A stretch of DNA of 64,000 bases, from NCBI RefSeq assembly GCF_000934845.1, contig NZ_JXIQ01000013.1, positions 1 to 64,000 on the forward strand. Reading direction: 5' to 3'. Both the position numbers and the translations under genes were made by a program. The notes under the pieces were generated by a model that made no database searches, was not told where the DNA came from, and worked only from the letters and a program-made list of their open reading frames with translations. Positions 9,215 to 17,915 of the stretch are shown here, piece by piece. The DNA comes from Mesobacillus subterraneus. Its GTDB lineage: Bacteria; Bacillota; Bacilli; Bacillales; Cytobacillaceae. Within the stretch, counting starts at the first letter, position 1. The number at the start of each line of letters is the position of its first letter.

Positions 9215-9247
9215 CAAAAAACACCCCCCATTTTCATTAGGGGGTGT
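9215..9247 (-). terminator. Terminator of the Gabija-type operon, intron target
   Basis: Stem ACACCCCC (9221-9228) with GGGGGTGT (9240-9247), with a T-run on the minus strand at 9215-9220. The group II intron begins at the next base. It lies about 45 nt after the helicase stop. Confidence 0.85.
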
Positions 9248-9290
9248 GTGTGAGAAAAACTCGGAAAATTAACTTCTGGAACTAGATCTC

Positions 9291-11087
9291 TTATTTCTCT
9301 TGATAGTAGGTGCCATCATATTCAAACTTAGCCTGTGCTAATTGATGATTTGTTTGATAGGCGTATCCTGAATTTGCTTTCCTACCTTTTTCAGCAAATA
9401 AATGCAGATTTTTTTTTGCCCTAGACCCAATCACATATAACAATTTATTTGAAGCAGATTCCGTAATATAGTTTGGTTGGTTTCTAATAGAACTCCAGTG
9501 AGGAATATATCCCCAAAGTAGGCCAAACGCAATCACCGTTTCAAATTCTTCACCCTTAACACCATAGCAGGTATTTATAACAACACCAGTTGAAGGCTTA
9601 AATATATTCTTAAAGTACTGAATGTCATCTGGAGTGCCTATAAAATCAGTTGATTCATACCGTGTACGAATACCATCAAAGAATATATCCCATTGTTCCA
9701 CTAGCACATAGTAATCATTTAAATCGAGTTCTAGTTTATTGAAAAATGCTTTAAACGCTTTTTCCAAATATAGTATGCCATTTGATTCATTCGGTTTTAT
9801 GGAATTGATTATCTTAAGGTATCTTCTACAGTCTATGTACTCATTTCCCAAAGAACCGTTTGTATAGCCGTTTAAATCATTAATTAGGTGACTCATCCAT
9901 CTAAAACGGCTCATAGATGTTTTAGGGGTTATTTCTGATAAGAATAGCCTTGATAATTTCCACCAAAAACTCTCCCGATTTGTTGGCAATGGTGAAACCC
10001 CTGGTGCATCAAAAGGGATATCTGGTAAAACAGATTTTAATTTTTGTGCAAGTGGGGTTAAAAAATACCACTGGGGTGCTATGATACATATTTCGCTTGG
10101 CTTTACACCTTTTTTAATATTATGAGTAATGATATCAGCAAACTCTTTATAAAGATTATCCTTATTTGTTGTTGTATCAAGTGTTATATATCCATGCTCA
10201 TTTGCACGCTGACCAAGTGCTTCAATATTTACTTCTGTTGACTGAAAATTTCTGAAGAAGTCAACGATTCTTTGTGTAGATCGATAATTTCCAGGAATCT
10301 CTTTGAACACTATATCTTGATTTCCGATTTCCTCTTGTATCTCATATAGACTTTTAGGCGTTCCTCCTAATGAGCCATATATTGCCTGATCTGGGTCCCC
10401 TACTAGAAATAGTTTACACTTATCGCCAGCCACAGTGAGAACTTGTCCAATAATAGCGTATTGTAAATCCTGTGTATCCTGAAATTCATCAACAAAAATA
10501 TGAGAAAATATATTTGCCAGGTGTGAGCGTATTTTCTTATTGTTTATTAACATTTTATAGGAATAATAAAGCAATAAATCAAAATCTATTTCCTTGTTTT
10601 CTAAGATACTCTCATGGAACTCCTTTGCAATTGCATTATTATATGGGTCAGCATTCATATAATTCGCATTTCTATCCAGTCCTGTATTAATATCGCTAAA
10701 AAAAGGAATAGAATGTTTTTTCTTTAGTTCATTTAAAATTTTTCGCTTTTTGTTATCATCAATGATGGAAAATCCGTTAACTAATGCTGGTTCATATGCT
10801 GAATATGGTTTAATAATCCACTGATAGCAAAAAGAATGAATTGTGCCAGCCCAAAGCTGCTCTTGTGGAATGCCAAGGTCATCAAGTCTCCTTTGTATTT
10901 CCTCAGCCGCCCGATTGGTATAAGTGAGTGCAACAATAAACTTCTTTTTACTATCGAACCTCTCTAACTCATAAGCGATTTTGCGAGTTAAAACGCGTGT
11001 TTTTCCGCTACCTGGACAAGCAATCACAAGTGCATTTTTATCCGTTGTCACGGCATCTAGTTGGTTAGAATTTAAACCGTCTAACAT
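9291..11087 (-). CDS. UvrD-like helicase of a Gabija-type defence pair (GajB-like)
   Basis: A 598-residue superfamily 1A helicase. Motifs in order: Q-motif region LNSNQLDAV, Walker A ACPGSGKTRVL (about 28-38), motif Ia ALTYTNRAAEEI, motif II VDEFQDTQ (about 211), motif III GDPDQAIYG, motif IV region with NYRST, motif V GVKGEEFETVIAFG, and motif VI weakly as LLYVIGSRAKKNL (the consensus Arg-rich VALTRA is modified). Its start overlaps the end of the nuclease gene by 7 nt, so the two are translationally coupled. In Gabija systems GajB works with an OLD/TOPRIM nuclease against phage DNA; here this is inferred from architecture. It is longer than the roughly 500 residues of the described B. cereus GajB. 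Confidence 0.88.
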   Translation of the reverse strand: MLDGLNSNQLDAVTTDKNALVIACPGSGKTRVLTRKIAYELERFDSKKKFIVALTYTNRAAEEIQRRLDDLGIPQEQLWAGTIHSFCYQWIIKPYSAYEPALVNGFSIIDDNKKRKILNELKKKHSIPFFSDINTGLDRNANYMNADPYNNAIAKEFHESILENKEIDFDLLLYYSYKMLINNKKIRSHLANIFSHIFVDEFQDTQDLQYAIIGQVLTVAGDKCKLFLVGDPDQAIYGSLGGTPKSLYEIQEEIGNQDIVFKEIPGNYRSTQRIVDFFRNFQSTEVNIEALGQRANEHGYITLDTTTNKDNLYKEFADIITHNIKKGVKPSEICIIAPQWYFLTPLAQKLKSVLPDIPFDAPGVSPLPTNRESFWWKLSRLFLSEITPKTSMSRFRWMSHLINDLNGYTNGSLGNEYIDCRRYLKIINSIKPNESNGILYLEKAFKAFFNKLELDLNDYYVLVEQWDIFFDGIRTRYESTDFIGTPDDIQYFKNIFKPSTGVVINTCYGVKGEEFETVIAFGLLWGYIPHWSSIRNQPNYITESASNKLLYVIGSRAKKNLHLFAEKGRKANSGYAYQTNHQLAQAKFEYDGTYYQEK

Positions 11088-13228
11088 ACTTGATACCTCT
11101 CATAATTGTCAATCAGTAAAATAAGATCATCATTTTCATCTAAGTATTCTTCGCATAATTTTCTTAGCTCGCTATATGATTGCTCAATATCGTTCAGGTT
11201 TTCAAGAGCATCTACAAATTCACAAAATTCATCATAGCTGCAATGTTGCTCTATTCTGTACTTAGCCATTTTTACAAAGTGTTTAAATCCAATATGTCCC
11301 GCTGCAAACGCAATAGCTTTTAATATATAATCTGGAATGAATGTTTCATAAGTCAATTCCTCTGCAAGTGTAAGGGCAAACCATCCTTTTCCTACAACCT
11401 TATCCGCTAGACGAAGTGTTTCAAGTCCAACATTAATATTATCACTGGATTCTAATAAAGCCTTTGAATTGTCTATTGATTTTTTCGATTTATATATTTT
11501 GCTTAATGATTGTATTATTTCTCGCTGATTACCGGTTAAAACAAAATCAACTTCAAAAGTATGTTCTGCATAAAATGCTTCAACCCAAGGATTGTCTTTG
11601 CAGTATAAATCTAGTTTCTGTTTTCTTTCTTCCCCTTTTATTTCAGAGTTTCGAGATTTCCTTTCCTCAACAGTATCATCGTCTTTATTTACTTTTAATG
11701 GTGTAAGTGATATGTCATGATCAGTTATGATGGCACAATGTCTTCTGATTCTTTGATCATGGAATAAATTTGCAATATGGTCGAAGACTGTGCTATTCAT
11801 ATTAATTAAACTGACCCCCATTTCATCAAGGCTTAAACCAAAGACACTTTTAAAAAGAGCTGGTATTAGGACTAGCTCAGCATCTCCTTCAACTAGGATT
11901 ACACCTTTAGCAAACAAAAGGGTACTCCTTGTAGCATCAAGATAACGCTCAATTTTAGTGCACTCATTATCATCAAGTCCATTACTTGGATGACATACGA
12001 CAGTTTCGTTAACCTCTTTACATAGAATATTTACCGACTTTATTTTGTTTGCTGAAGAGATATGTGTCGAATGTGTTGTTGTAATGACCTGTGTATTCTG
12101 AAATTTGTAATTATCGAACAGCGTTTTCTGAATATGCGTATGAATGTGTGCCTCAGGCTCTTCGATTAATAGGAAATGAGCAGCTTTCTCTTCGGTCGGT
12201 TGCTTATACTCATATTCTAATAATTTTAACGTGATATAGATTAAATTTGCCCCGCCCAAGCTTAAATCTTCTAGTTTACCTTGATAGCTTGTATCTTCCC
12301 CATCTCCAACCCATAGTGTTAACGATTGGAACAGTTTATTTATATCTTCAGGAAGTTCAGAACGAATACTTACATTTGGTGCATATGTAAAGCCAATTGT
12401 TGAATCAAGTGTCTTTTTCACCTTTTCAGCCAATTCCTTAATCTCCGAGAGATTACTGATTGTTTCATTCAAATCTGTTACCTTGCTTGTAATATTTGAT
12501 GCAGCAGTTACTTGAATATTTTTTGCACTACCCCTTAATAAATTTAATAACGGGCTTTGTCTATTTTTACGTAATTCTGCCATAACATCTCGAAGAGCTT
12601 TAATATGCGTACATGCAATTTCTGATCGCACTAAAAATATTTGAGATGTTGTAATACCCAGCAAGTCCTTTTTTTCATCATCAGGATTAGGGAAAATAAT
12701 ATTTTCAAAGTCGCCAACCAATTCTTTATATACTGCTTCAACAGAAAAATCAGCTGTACCTCGAAAATGATAAACACCCTCATATTCATTTATAGTTATT
12801 TCGTTTAGAATTTCTTCAAGCTTTTGCTGATCTTTATCTTTATCAATAGATAGCTCGTATAATTTTTTTCTGAATTTTTTATTCGGCCGAAAATAGAAAT
12901 GATAAGAGCCGCTACTTGAAGCTTCATTAACATGTTCAAGTTTATGAGCTAAAATATTCGCTCCCTCACTTGAATCTAAATCTTCAAATTGAAGAGATAT
13001 AATAATCCAATGACCTTGCCATCTAGATAAATTCCTATTAAAATCGGTTTCTATTAATTTAGAAGCACTGATGGGTAGATTATTATCAATCATAAGACGT
13101 AATGCAAAAAATGCATTTGTCTTTCCTGAGCCATTTTCTCCTATAAGCGTATTTACTCCTGGTTGAAATAAAAAGTTTTGTGAACAGAAATTCCTGAAGT
13201 TTCTAATATACAGTTTTGAGATATACAT
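11081..13228 (-). CDS. OLD-family ATP-dependent endonuclease (GajA-like)
   Basis: About 715 residues. An N-terminal ABC-type ATPase opens MYISKLYIRNFRNF, with Walker A IGENGSGKT (about 28-36), signature LSLGGANLIYITLKLLE and Walker B FLLIEEPEAHIH. A C-terminal TOPRIM nuclease follows: LVEGDAELVLIPAL (metal-binding Glu) and IITDHDIS (DxD). This is the class 2 OLD layout that pairs with UvrD helicases and forms Gabija complexes. I start at the ATG preceded by GTAGGAGGGGAG; the frame stays open 31 codons further upstream without a ribosome site. It is larger than classical GajA (about 578 residues), with extra sequence between the ATPase halves and after TOPRIM, so it may be a distinct OLD-UvrD subtype. 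Confidence 0.88.
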   Translation of the reverse strand: MYISKLYIRNFRNFCSQNFLFQPGVNTLIGENGSGKTNAFFALRLMIDNNLPISASKLIETDFNRNLSRWQGHWIIISLQFEDLDSSEGANILAHKLEHVNEASSSGSYHFYFRPNKKFRKKLYELSIDKDKDQQKLEEILNEITINEYEGVYHFRGTADFSVEAVYKELVGDFENIIFPNPDDEKKDLLGITTSQIFLVRSEIACTHIKALRDVMAELRKNRQSPLLNLLRGSAKNIQVTAASNITSKVTDLNETISNLSEIKELAEKVKKTLDSTIGFTYAPNVSIRSELPEDINKLFQSLTLWVGDGEDTSYQGKLEDLSLGGANLIYITLKLLEYEYKQPTEEKAAHFLLIEEPEAHIHTHIQKTLFDNYKFQNTQVITTTHSTHISSANKIKSVNILCKEVNETVVCHPSNGLDDNECTKIERYLDATRSTLLFAKGVILVEGDAELVLIPALFKSVFGLSLDEMGVSLINMNSTVFDHIANLFHDQRIRRHCAIITDHDISLTPLKVNKDDDTVEERKSRNSEIKGEERKQKLDLYCKDNPWVEAFYAEHTFEVDFVLTGNQREIIQSLSKIYKSKKSIDNSKALLESSDNINVGLETLRLADKVVGKGWFALTLAEELTYETFIPDYILKAIAFAAGHIGFKHFVKMAKYRIEQHCSYDEFCEFVDALENLNDIEQSYSELRKLCEEYLDENDDLILLIDNYERYQVC

Positions 13229-13492
13229 ACTCTTCTCCCCTCCTACATCTGAAAAGGCTTCATTACCTATTTTAGCACTTTTTGTAAATATATTGATTGA
13301 TTGCTCGATTAATGAACACATCTGTTGAAACAGAACGGGAATTAATCCACTGGTATAGTAGTAAAAAGTTGGGAACTAAGTTTATATCTGTGTATCCCAT
13401 AAACATTGAAAACATGTTAAATAAAAAAAGCCACGTCATTAGCCTGGCATTTTGTTGCATGTAAAGACTACCTATGTATAATCGATTATTTG

Positions 13493-13627
13493 TTATTTGT
13501 TTTCATTGATTACTTTCCAAACATAATTTGTATAAGTTTTTAACCCTTTTGCAATCTCTACTTGTCTCATTCCTTGCTTATGTAACCGTAATATCATTTC
13601 TTTCTTTGTCAACTTTTCATCTAACAT
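13493..13627 (-). CDS. Small helix-turn-helix protein (44 residues)
   Basis: MLDEKLTKKEMILRLHKQGM then RQVEIAKGLKTYTNYVWKVI and NENK. The middle forms a textbook helix-turn-helix of the homeodomain/resolvase-like kind (L-HKQGMRQVEIAKGL-TNYVWKVI). A ribosome site GGAGAGA lies 7 nt before the ATG. It is on the same strand as, and about 265 bp upstream of, the nuclease gene. Two readings: a small regulator of the defence operon, or the surviving tail of a transposase or resolvase. It is a complete ORF, so I favour a real small protein. Confidence 0.6.
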   Translation of the reverse strand: MLDEKLTKKEMILRLHKQGMRQVEIAKGLKTYTNYVWKVINENK

Positions 13628-14030
13628 TCTGATCTCTCCAATCAAGCATTAATTTTTTCATATTATAAAATCAATAAACACTTTTTGAAAAGTAAGCAAG
13701 AGATGAGGTTTCTCTATTGTGGACATTTGTTGTGATAGAAGTGGAATACTGCTGAAGAAGTTTTTGACAGTATTGGTCTACCATTTAATATAAGTGCTAC
13801 TCCAAAATCTAACCCATTAAACGAAAAAGACGCTATCTTGTTCATAGCGCCCGATTGTTGAATATCATATTTCCTTTTAAGTATTGTTGTTTGTTCAGCC
13901 AAAGAACCAGTTAAAATTATCGTGCACAGTGAAATATTAAAGTGTCAAGAAAGATAGAAAAATTCAACTTTTTACTGTTGAATCTACTCCCACTCTTATG
14001 ATTTGTTATAAAAATTAATTTCGTGTTCAT
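13628..14030. other. Gene-poor stretch between defence genes and IleRS relic
   Basis: No convincing gene. A minus-strand ORF of 62 codons exists at 13714-13902 (contains ASFSFNGLDFGVALILNGRP) but has no recognisable family and no clear ribosome site. It may be decayed coding sequence. Confidence 0.4.
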
Positions 14031-14713
14031 TTACTTTAAAACCTTTACCGAATTAATAATGAGGTTTTTTGGGACTAATTCATCAAATTTTATCGATACT
14101 GTTTGAAGCCAGGAATCAGTCTGAACATAAAGGTCTACTCGTAAATCAACTGGAAGATCTAATTCCTTTCTAAATGTTTGAACAGCACGAACAAATTCTC
14201 TTACTAATCCTACTTCTTTTAACTCCTCTGTCAATTTGGTATCTAATAGTGTCAAGAAATTGCTACCTTCTAATAATTCAAAACCACCCTTGCCTTTTTT
14301 ATCAATAAGTACGTCATCCATTGTTAGAGTGACATTTTCACCTGAATTTAAAGGTAATTGAATCACTTTTTCTTCAATGAATAGTTTCTTATCGGTATCG
14401 TCTAACTTTTCAACTTTATTTTTTCTTCACCAACGGATTTGCCTAACTTTGGCCCGACTACAGCAAAATTTAATTTTAGTTCAATCTCTAATAAATCTTG
14501 GTAATTTCCACTAAATTCAACATCTTTAATGTTCATTTCATTTTTAATAATAGACAAATACTTTTCCAATTGAGATATAGTGGACTCTTCTGTCGGAATT
14601 ACGACCAATTGAGCTAATGGTTGTTTGGTGTTAATTCCTATACTATTTCTAAGGGATCTTGTTAGCTCTTTGCCACCAATTAAAGTCTTTCCTTCACTTG
14701 GTTTGCAATTGTT
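14031..14713 (-). pseudogene. Isoleucyl-tRNA synthetase C-terminal relic
   Basis: Two overlapping frames together read as the C-terminal part of a class I IleRS. The first has RSLRNSIGINTKQPLAQLVV followed by a LEKYLSIIKNEMNIKDVEF region and NFAVVGPKLGKSVGEE. After a one-base slip in an A-run near 14415 comes KVEKLDDTDKKLFIEE, then TMDDVLIDKKGKGGF, LTEELKEVGLVREFVRAVQ and a RKELDLPVDLRVDLYV segment. This matches the tail of the IleRS family that ends with an LAREFVRxIQ-type helix. The catalytic HIGH and KMSKS parts are absent, so it cannot aminoacylate. It is probably the leftover of a second, horizontally acquired ileS, a type that can give mupirocin resistance. Confidence 0.82.
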
Positions 14714-14946
14714 TCAGAATCCAGAACCCATCATGGAATTCAATTTGGGATCATTACATTATGGGTTAAATATGGAACATTTTTTTGTTTTAGGTACATT
14801 TTGCAAAAAGTTGAACGTTGAAAGAAGATAAAAATACTTGTTTGTATCCTAATGATGTAATAGCATGATATATATTCTGAGAAAAGTAATCTTGTCTCTG
14901 TTTAACCTGCAGTATGGAAATCCCACCTAATAAACATTTTTCGCAC

Positions 14947-15165
14947 TTACCCCTTATTACCTTGTTTTTCATAATAAGCCAAGCAAATATAATAAACAGC
15001 TGCTGCAATCAATATAAATAGCCTGTATTCTGTTAATTGATTTTTTTCACTATAGTAATTGGCATCTATTATAGATGTTAATGCCATACCGCCAAATACT
15101 ATGACTCCAATCACCACAAAAACCTTAAAGTTACTGTTATTCGTTATTTTCCTATTAATACCCAA
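14947..15165 (-). CDS. Small two-helix membrane protein
   Basis: A 72-residue hypothetical protein with two hydrophobic helices (VFVVIGVIVFGGMALTSII and YRLFILIAAAVYYICLAYY) and basic ends. It starts at a TTG with GTGGAG about 10 nt upstream. The family is not recognised. It stands alone between the IleRS relic and the ctaG terminator. Confidence 0.55.
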   Translation of the reverse strand: MGINRKITNNSNFKVFVVIGVIVFGGMALTSIIDANYYSEKNQLTEYRLFILIAAAVYYICLAYYEKQGNKG

Positions 15166-15221
15166 TTATTGTCAACTCCACAAATTTATTGTTTTGTTTT
15201 AAAACTATTTTTAATATAAAT

Positions 15222-15245
15222 AAGGCTGTCTATTGCGACAGCCTT
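15222..15245 (-). terminator. Hairpin downstream of ctaG
   Basis: Perfect 9 bp stem AAGGCTGTC/GACAGCCTT with a 6 nt loop. On the minus strand it is followed by ATTTATATT, a modest T-rich tail. Confidence 0.6.
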
Positions 15246-15360
15246 ACTCATGTGAATAATTTATATAAAAGGGGGGGTCCTATTTCTCTTTTATAATAGC
15301 TGTTTTTGTTGCAGATATTATGCATATTTCATTACAATCTAATTACATTATAAATATTAA

Positions 15361-16209
15361 TTAGACTCTTTGATTTTTTCTTAGAGAACTCAAATACTCC
15401 TCTTCGAATTTTTCTAGACGGTCTTCAATCTCGTCATTCCTTTGATCTTTTGCCCAAGCAAAAAAGATGAAAGCAATTACCGTTCCATAAATGATTTCTT
15501 GGATTATTTTCATTAGTGCTCCACCAGCCTGTTGATCATCCAACGAACTAACCCCAAATAACGAGGGGCTGTGTAAATAGGAATTATACAAAAGTTCCTT
15601 AGAGAAAATGATCAATGCACAGGCTGGGGTCAACAGGATGCCCATTCCACACACATAAGCAATTTTATATAACGGTTTCATATTATCCATGCTTTTCACA
15701 GGTGACACAACCGGCCACCACATTATAAATGATAATATTAACAAGAAAATAATGGATAGAGTCATATATAGCGAGCTGCCCATGATAAAATCAAAAATGA
15801 AAGGGACATGGTAAAAAGAGAAAAAGCCATTAAATAACAATAAAGCAAGGATGGGTTTTGTCAGGATATGATTGGTTCTTTTCAAAAAAGATCTTTTAGA
15901 AAAAAATACTTCAAGTTCCTTATCAGGTAAACCGTAAAGAATCAACGGAGGAACCGCCAGGTATATGATGGACTGGATGACCATATGAACCGAGAATAGA
16001 TAGTCACCAACAGCATCGATTGGAGTACCCAAGGCGAAAATAAATAACCCCGCACCGGTGTAGAAAGAAAGTTTTTGCTTTTGGGAAATATGAAAGTTAG
16101 TCGTTCTTTGCTTGTGGTTATAATAAAGAATGATTACAATCCCAATTAAGATAACAAAAATATTCCAATCAAAAACTAACTCTCCTGCTGATTTATATTC
16201 CATATTCAT
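15361..16209 (-). CDS. ctaG: CtaG-family oxidase assembly protein
   Basis: A 282-residue polytopic membrane protein with about seven helices, resembling Bacillus CtaG, needed to build functional heme-copper oxidase. Family features: GAGLFIFALGTPIDAVGDYL, FSVHMVIQSIIYL, LIFNGFF-like with FYHVPFIFDFIM, then MWWPVVSP and LTPACALIIFSKELLYNSY, and LDDQQAGGALMKI near the end. The start ATG has AAGGGGTG 6 nt upstream; a GTG three codons earlier overlaps that site. It lies near a complete qox operon, so it probably serves copper insertion into that oxidase. Confidence 0.9.
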   Translation of the reverse strand: MNMEYKSAGELVFDWNIFVILIGIVIILYYNHKQRTTNFHISQKQKLSFYTGAGLFIFALGTPIDAVGDYLFSVHMVIQSIIYLAVPPLILYGLPDKELEVFFSKRSFLKRTNHILTKPILALLLFNGFFSFYHVPFIFDFIMGSSLYMTLSIIFLLILSFIMWWPVVSPVKSMDNMKPLYKIAYVCGMGILLTPACALIIFSKELLYNSYLHSPSLFGVSSLDDQQAGGALMKIIQEIIYGTVIAFIFFAWAKDQRNDEIEDRLEKFEEEYLSSLRKNQRV

Positions 16210-16235
16210 TAAATTCACCCCTTATAATTGAATAC

Positions 16236-16334
16236 TTATTTGTTCCCTTTCTTATAGGCCTTGTAAAGAAAAAAACCATAAGCGATTAAAAGAACTGCTA
16301 AAACCATGATAAGAACAGTAAATGCCTTAACCAT
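16236..16334 (-). CDS. 32-residue single-span membrane peptide
   Basis: Reads MVKAFTVLIMVLAVLLIAYG then FFLYKAYKKGNK: one transmembrane helix with a short basic cytosolic tail. A strong ribosome site GGGAGGATGCGGA precedes the ATG. It lies 26 nt upstream of ctaG on the same strand. Size and topology recall the tiny CydS/CydX-type subunits of bacterial oxidases, but no sequence identity is claimed. It may be an oxidase accessory peptide co-expressed with ctaG. Confidence 0.65.
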   Translation of the reverse strand: MVKAFTVLIMVLAVLLIAYGFFLYKAYKKGNK

Positions 16335-16432
16335 TCCGCATCCTCCCTTACATGTATAGGTGTTCATATTTAAGCGTAAACTTACCAGCACATAATTTCA
16401 ATAGATTGAAAAAGTAATAAAATTTGATATCA

Positions 16433-16729
16433 TTATAATTGTGGTATTTGAGGTATTAATACAATCCTTGCTAATTGCTGATCTGCCTCTATAAGCAGAT
16501 AACAGTCGCTTCCGATTCCATTTAAATCCCTAATTTCTTTTGGGATATTTATCACTCCATTGTAAATCGTTCGCTTGTTCAAATATGAATCGCTCTCCTG
16601 TGTTTCAATAATAATATTGCCTTGGCGATAGTCTACGAATAATGTGGTGTCTTCATTTATATTCATTACTTTGGTTATTTCTTTAGGAATTGAGACTTGT
16701 CCATTTTTATATAGCTTCCTGATAAACAT
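16433..16729 (-). CDS. AbrB/MazE-type DNA-binding protein with two domains
   Basis: A 98-residue tandem of two SpoVT-AbrB swapped-hairpin domains. The first is RKLYKNGQVSIPKEITKVMN, the second TIYNGVINIPKEIRDLNGIG; both show the xxNGxxxIPKEIR core. It is probably a transition-state-type regulator. It stands next to ctaG and prsA, in the same direction, with AAGGAGGAAAC before the ATG. The target is unknown; nearby oxidase or secretion genes are candidates. Confidence 0.82.
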   Translation of the reverse strand: MFIRKLYKNGQVSIPKEITKVMNINEDTTLFVDYRQGNIIIETQESDSYLNKRTIYNGVINIPKEIRDLNGIGSDCYLLIEADQQLARIVLIPQIPQL

Positions 16730-16803
16730 GCAAGTTTCCTCCTATAAAGGTTCTAAAATAGAATAGATAGTACATATATACAGCACAATTGTTTACTCAC
16801 AAA

Positions 16804-16835
16804 AATCCCTGTCCAATGATACTTGGACAGGGATT
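16804..16835 (-). terminator. prsA terminator
   Basis: 13 bp perfect stem AATCCCTGTCCAA (16804-16816) with TTGGACAGGGATT (16823-16835). On the minus strand the T-rich tail follows. Confidence 0.85.
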
Positions 16836-16858
16836 ACTTTCCTCATTTAGAAATCAGT

Positions 16859-17713
16859 CTAACTGTTGCTCAGTATTCCCTTTAAGTCCTTGTCCTTTAC
16901 AACCAAACCGGCATCTTTCAATTCTTTCTGCATCACCTCTTGAGCTTTTGTCTGATCAATTTTTGAAAGCTTCATTTGATATTCAAGTTCAGACTTCATT
17001 TTATCAAAGGACTTTTTCTTCTTTTTATCAGTTAACTCAATAATATGATAACCAAATGAGGATTTTACAGGTTCACTCACCTCATTAACTTCTAGTGTAT
17101 ACGCAGCTTTCTCAAATTCCGGATCCATCTTTCCTGTTCCAAACCAGCCAAGATCTCCGCCCATATCAGCAGAAGCTTTGTCGGTAGAATACTCTTTTGC
17201 TAAATCTTCAAATTTATTGCCGTTAGCAAGCTTACTCTTAACTTCTTTGGCAGTCTTCTCATCTTTCACGAGAATATGTCTAGCCTTAACTTCAGGCTTG
17301 TAGGCTTCATAGCTATCTTTAAGTTCCTGATCAGTCACCTTGACATCTTTTATTAAGGCTTTTTCCATCAAAAGTTGGCTTTTAAGTACTTCTTTCAATT
17401 CGTTCTCATCTTTAATATTATTTTGGGCAAGAACCATTTCAAAGTTTTCACCTGTTTGATCTTTGATTTCATTTAACTTTTTGCTAACTTCCTCATCAGA
17501 CACTTCGTACTTTTTTGCAAGCACTTTTTCATATACAAGTTCCTGTAATTCTTGTTCTCCGTATTTTTTCTTCATTGCCTTATACAGGTCTTCCTTGGAG
17601 ATATCCCCAGCTTTAGTTTCTGCAACAACCTCCGAATTTGTGTCACCAGACGAACATGCACTTAAACCTGCTATACTGGCTGCTAACGAAAGCGCAATAA
17701 TAGTTTTTTTCAT
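16859..17713 (-). CDS. prsA: PrsA foldase lipoprotein (peptidyl-prolyl isomerase)
   Basis: A 284-residue extracytoplasmic lipoprotein that folds secreted proteins after export. Signal peptide MKKTIIALSLAASIAGLSAC has lipobox LSAC. The parvulin domain at about residues 135-225 includes KARHILVKDEKTAKEV, FEDLAKEYSTDKAS, MGGDLGWFGTGKM and FGYHIIELTD. Flanking N- and C-terminal helices form the NC domain. Start: the ATG after TTAGGAGTGTTAAT. A metal-regulator-like motif lies about 58 nt upstream of the start. It is likely an accessory copy beside the chromosomal prsA; its neighbours (qox, prsW) suggest a role in building envelope proteins. Confidence 0.95.
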   Translation of the reverse strand: MKKTIIALSLAASIAGLSACSSGDTNSEVVAETKAGDISKEDLYKAMKKKYGEQELQELVYEKVLAKKYEVSDEEVSKKLNEIKDQTGENFEMVLAQNNIKDENELKEVLKSQLLMEKALIKDVKVTDQELKDSYEAYKPEVKARHILVKDEKTAKEVKSKLANGNKFEDLAKEYSTDKASADMGGDLGWFGTGKMDPEFEKAAYTLEVNEVSEPVKSSFGYHIIELTDKKKKKSFDKMKSELEYQMKLSKIDQTKAQEVMQKELKDAGLVVKDKDLKGILSNS

Positions 17714-17770
17714 ATTAACACTCCTAATTACGATAATTGAATCAGATACCAAATAAAGGATTTAAACTAA

Positions 17771-17789
17771 ATGCATATGTGCTCATATA
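17771..17789 (-). promoter_or_regulatory. Putative CzrA/SmtB-like operator upstream of prsA
   Basis: On the minus strand it reads TATATGAGCACATATGCAT. It shares the half site TATATGAGCA with sites near qoxA and the ZIP gene. Similarity is by eye only. Confidence 0.4.
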
Positions 17790-17915
17790 GACATTATGTT
17801 ACAATGTTATGGAAAGGTCAAGTTTTTCTATGATCTTCTGTTTTCATGTGTTTCCTGTAAAACGTTATCCATAAAAAGCAATAGAATAATCCTTAAGGTT
17901 TTTTGAGGAGGGAAT

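Noticed and set aside
13714-13902. 62-codon minus-strand ORF
   Set aside because: No family resemblance and no clear ribosome site; probably decayed sequence.
14714-14716. A TGA followed by AAC AAT TGC (TGA-xx-Cys pattern) at the upstream edge of the IleRS relic
   Set aside because: It lies at the broken end of a pseudogene, no CxxC is expected in IleRS there, and upstream sequence does not continue the homology.
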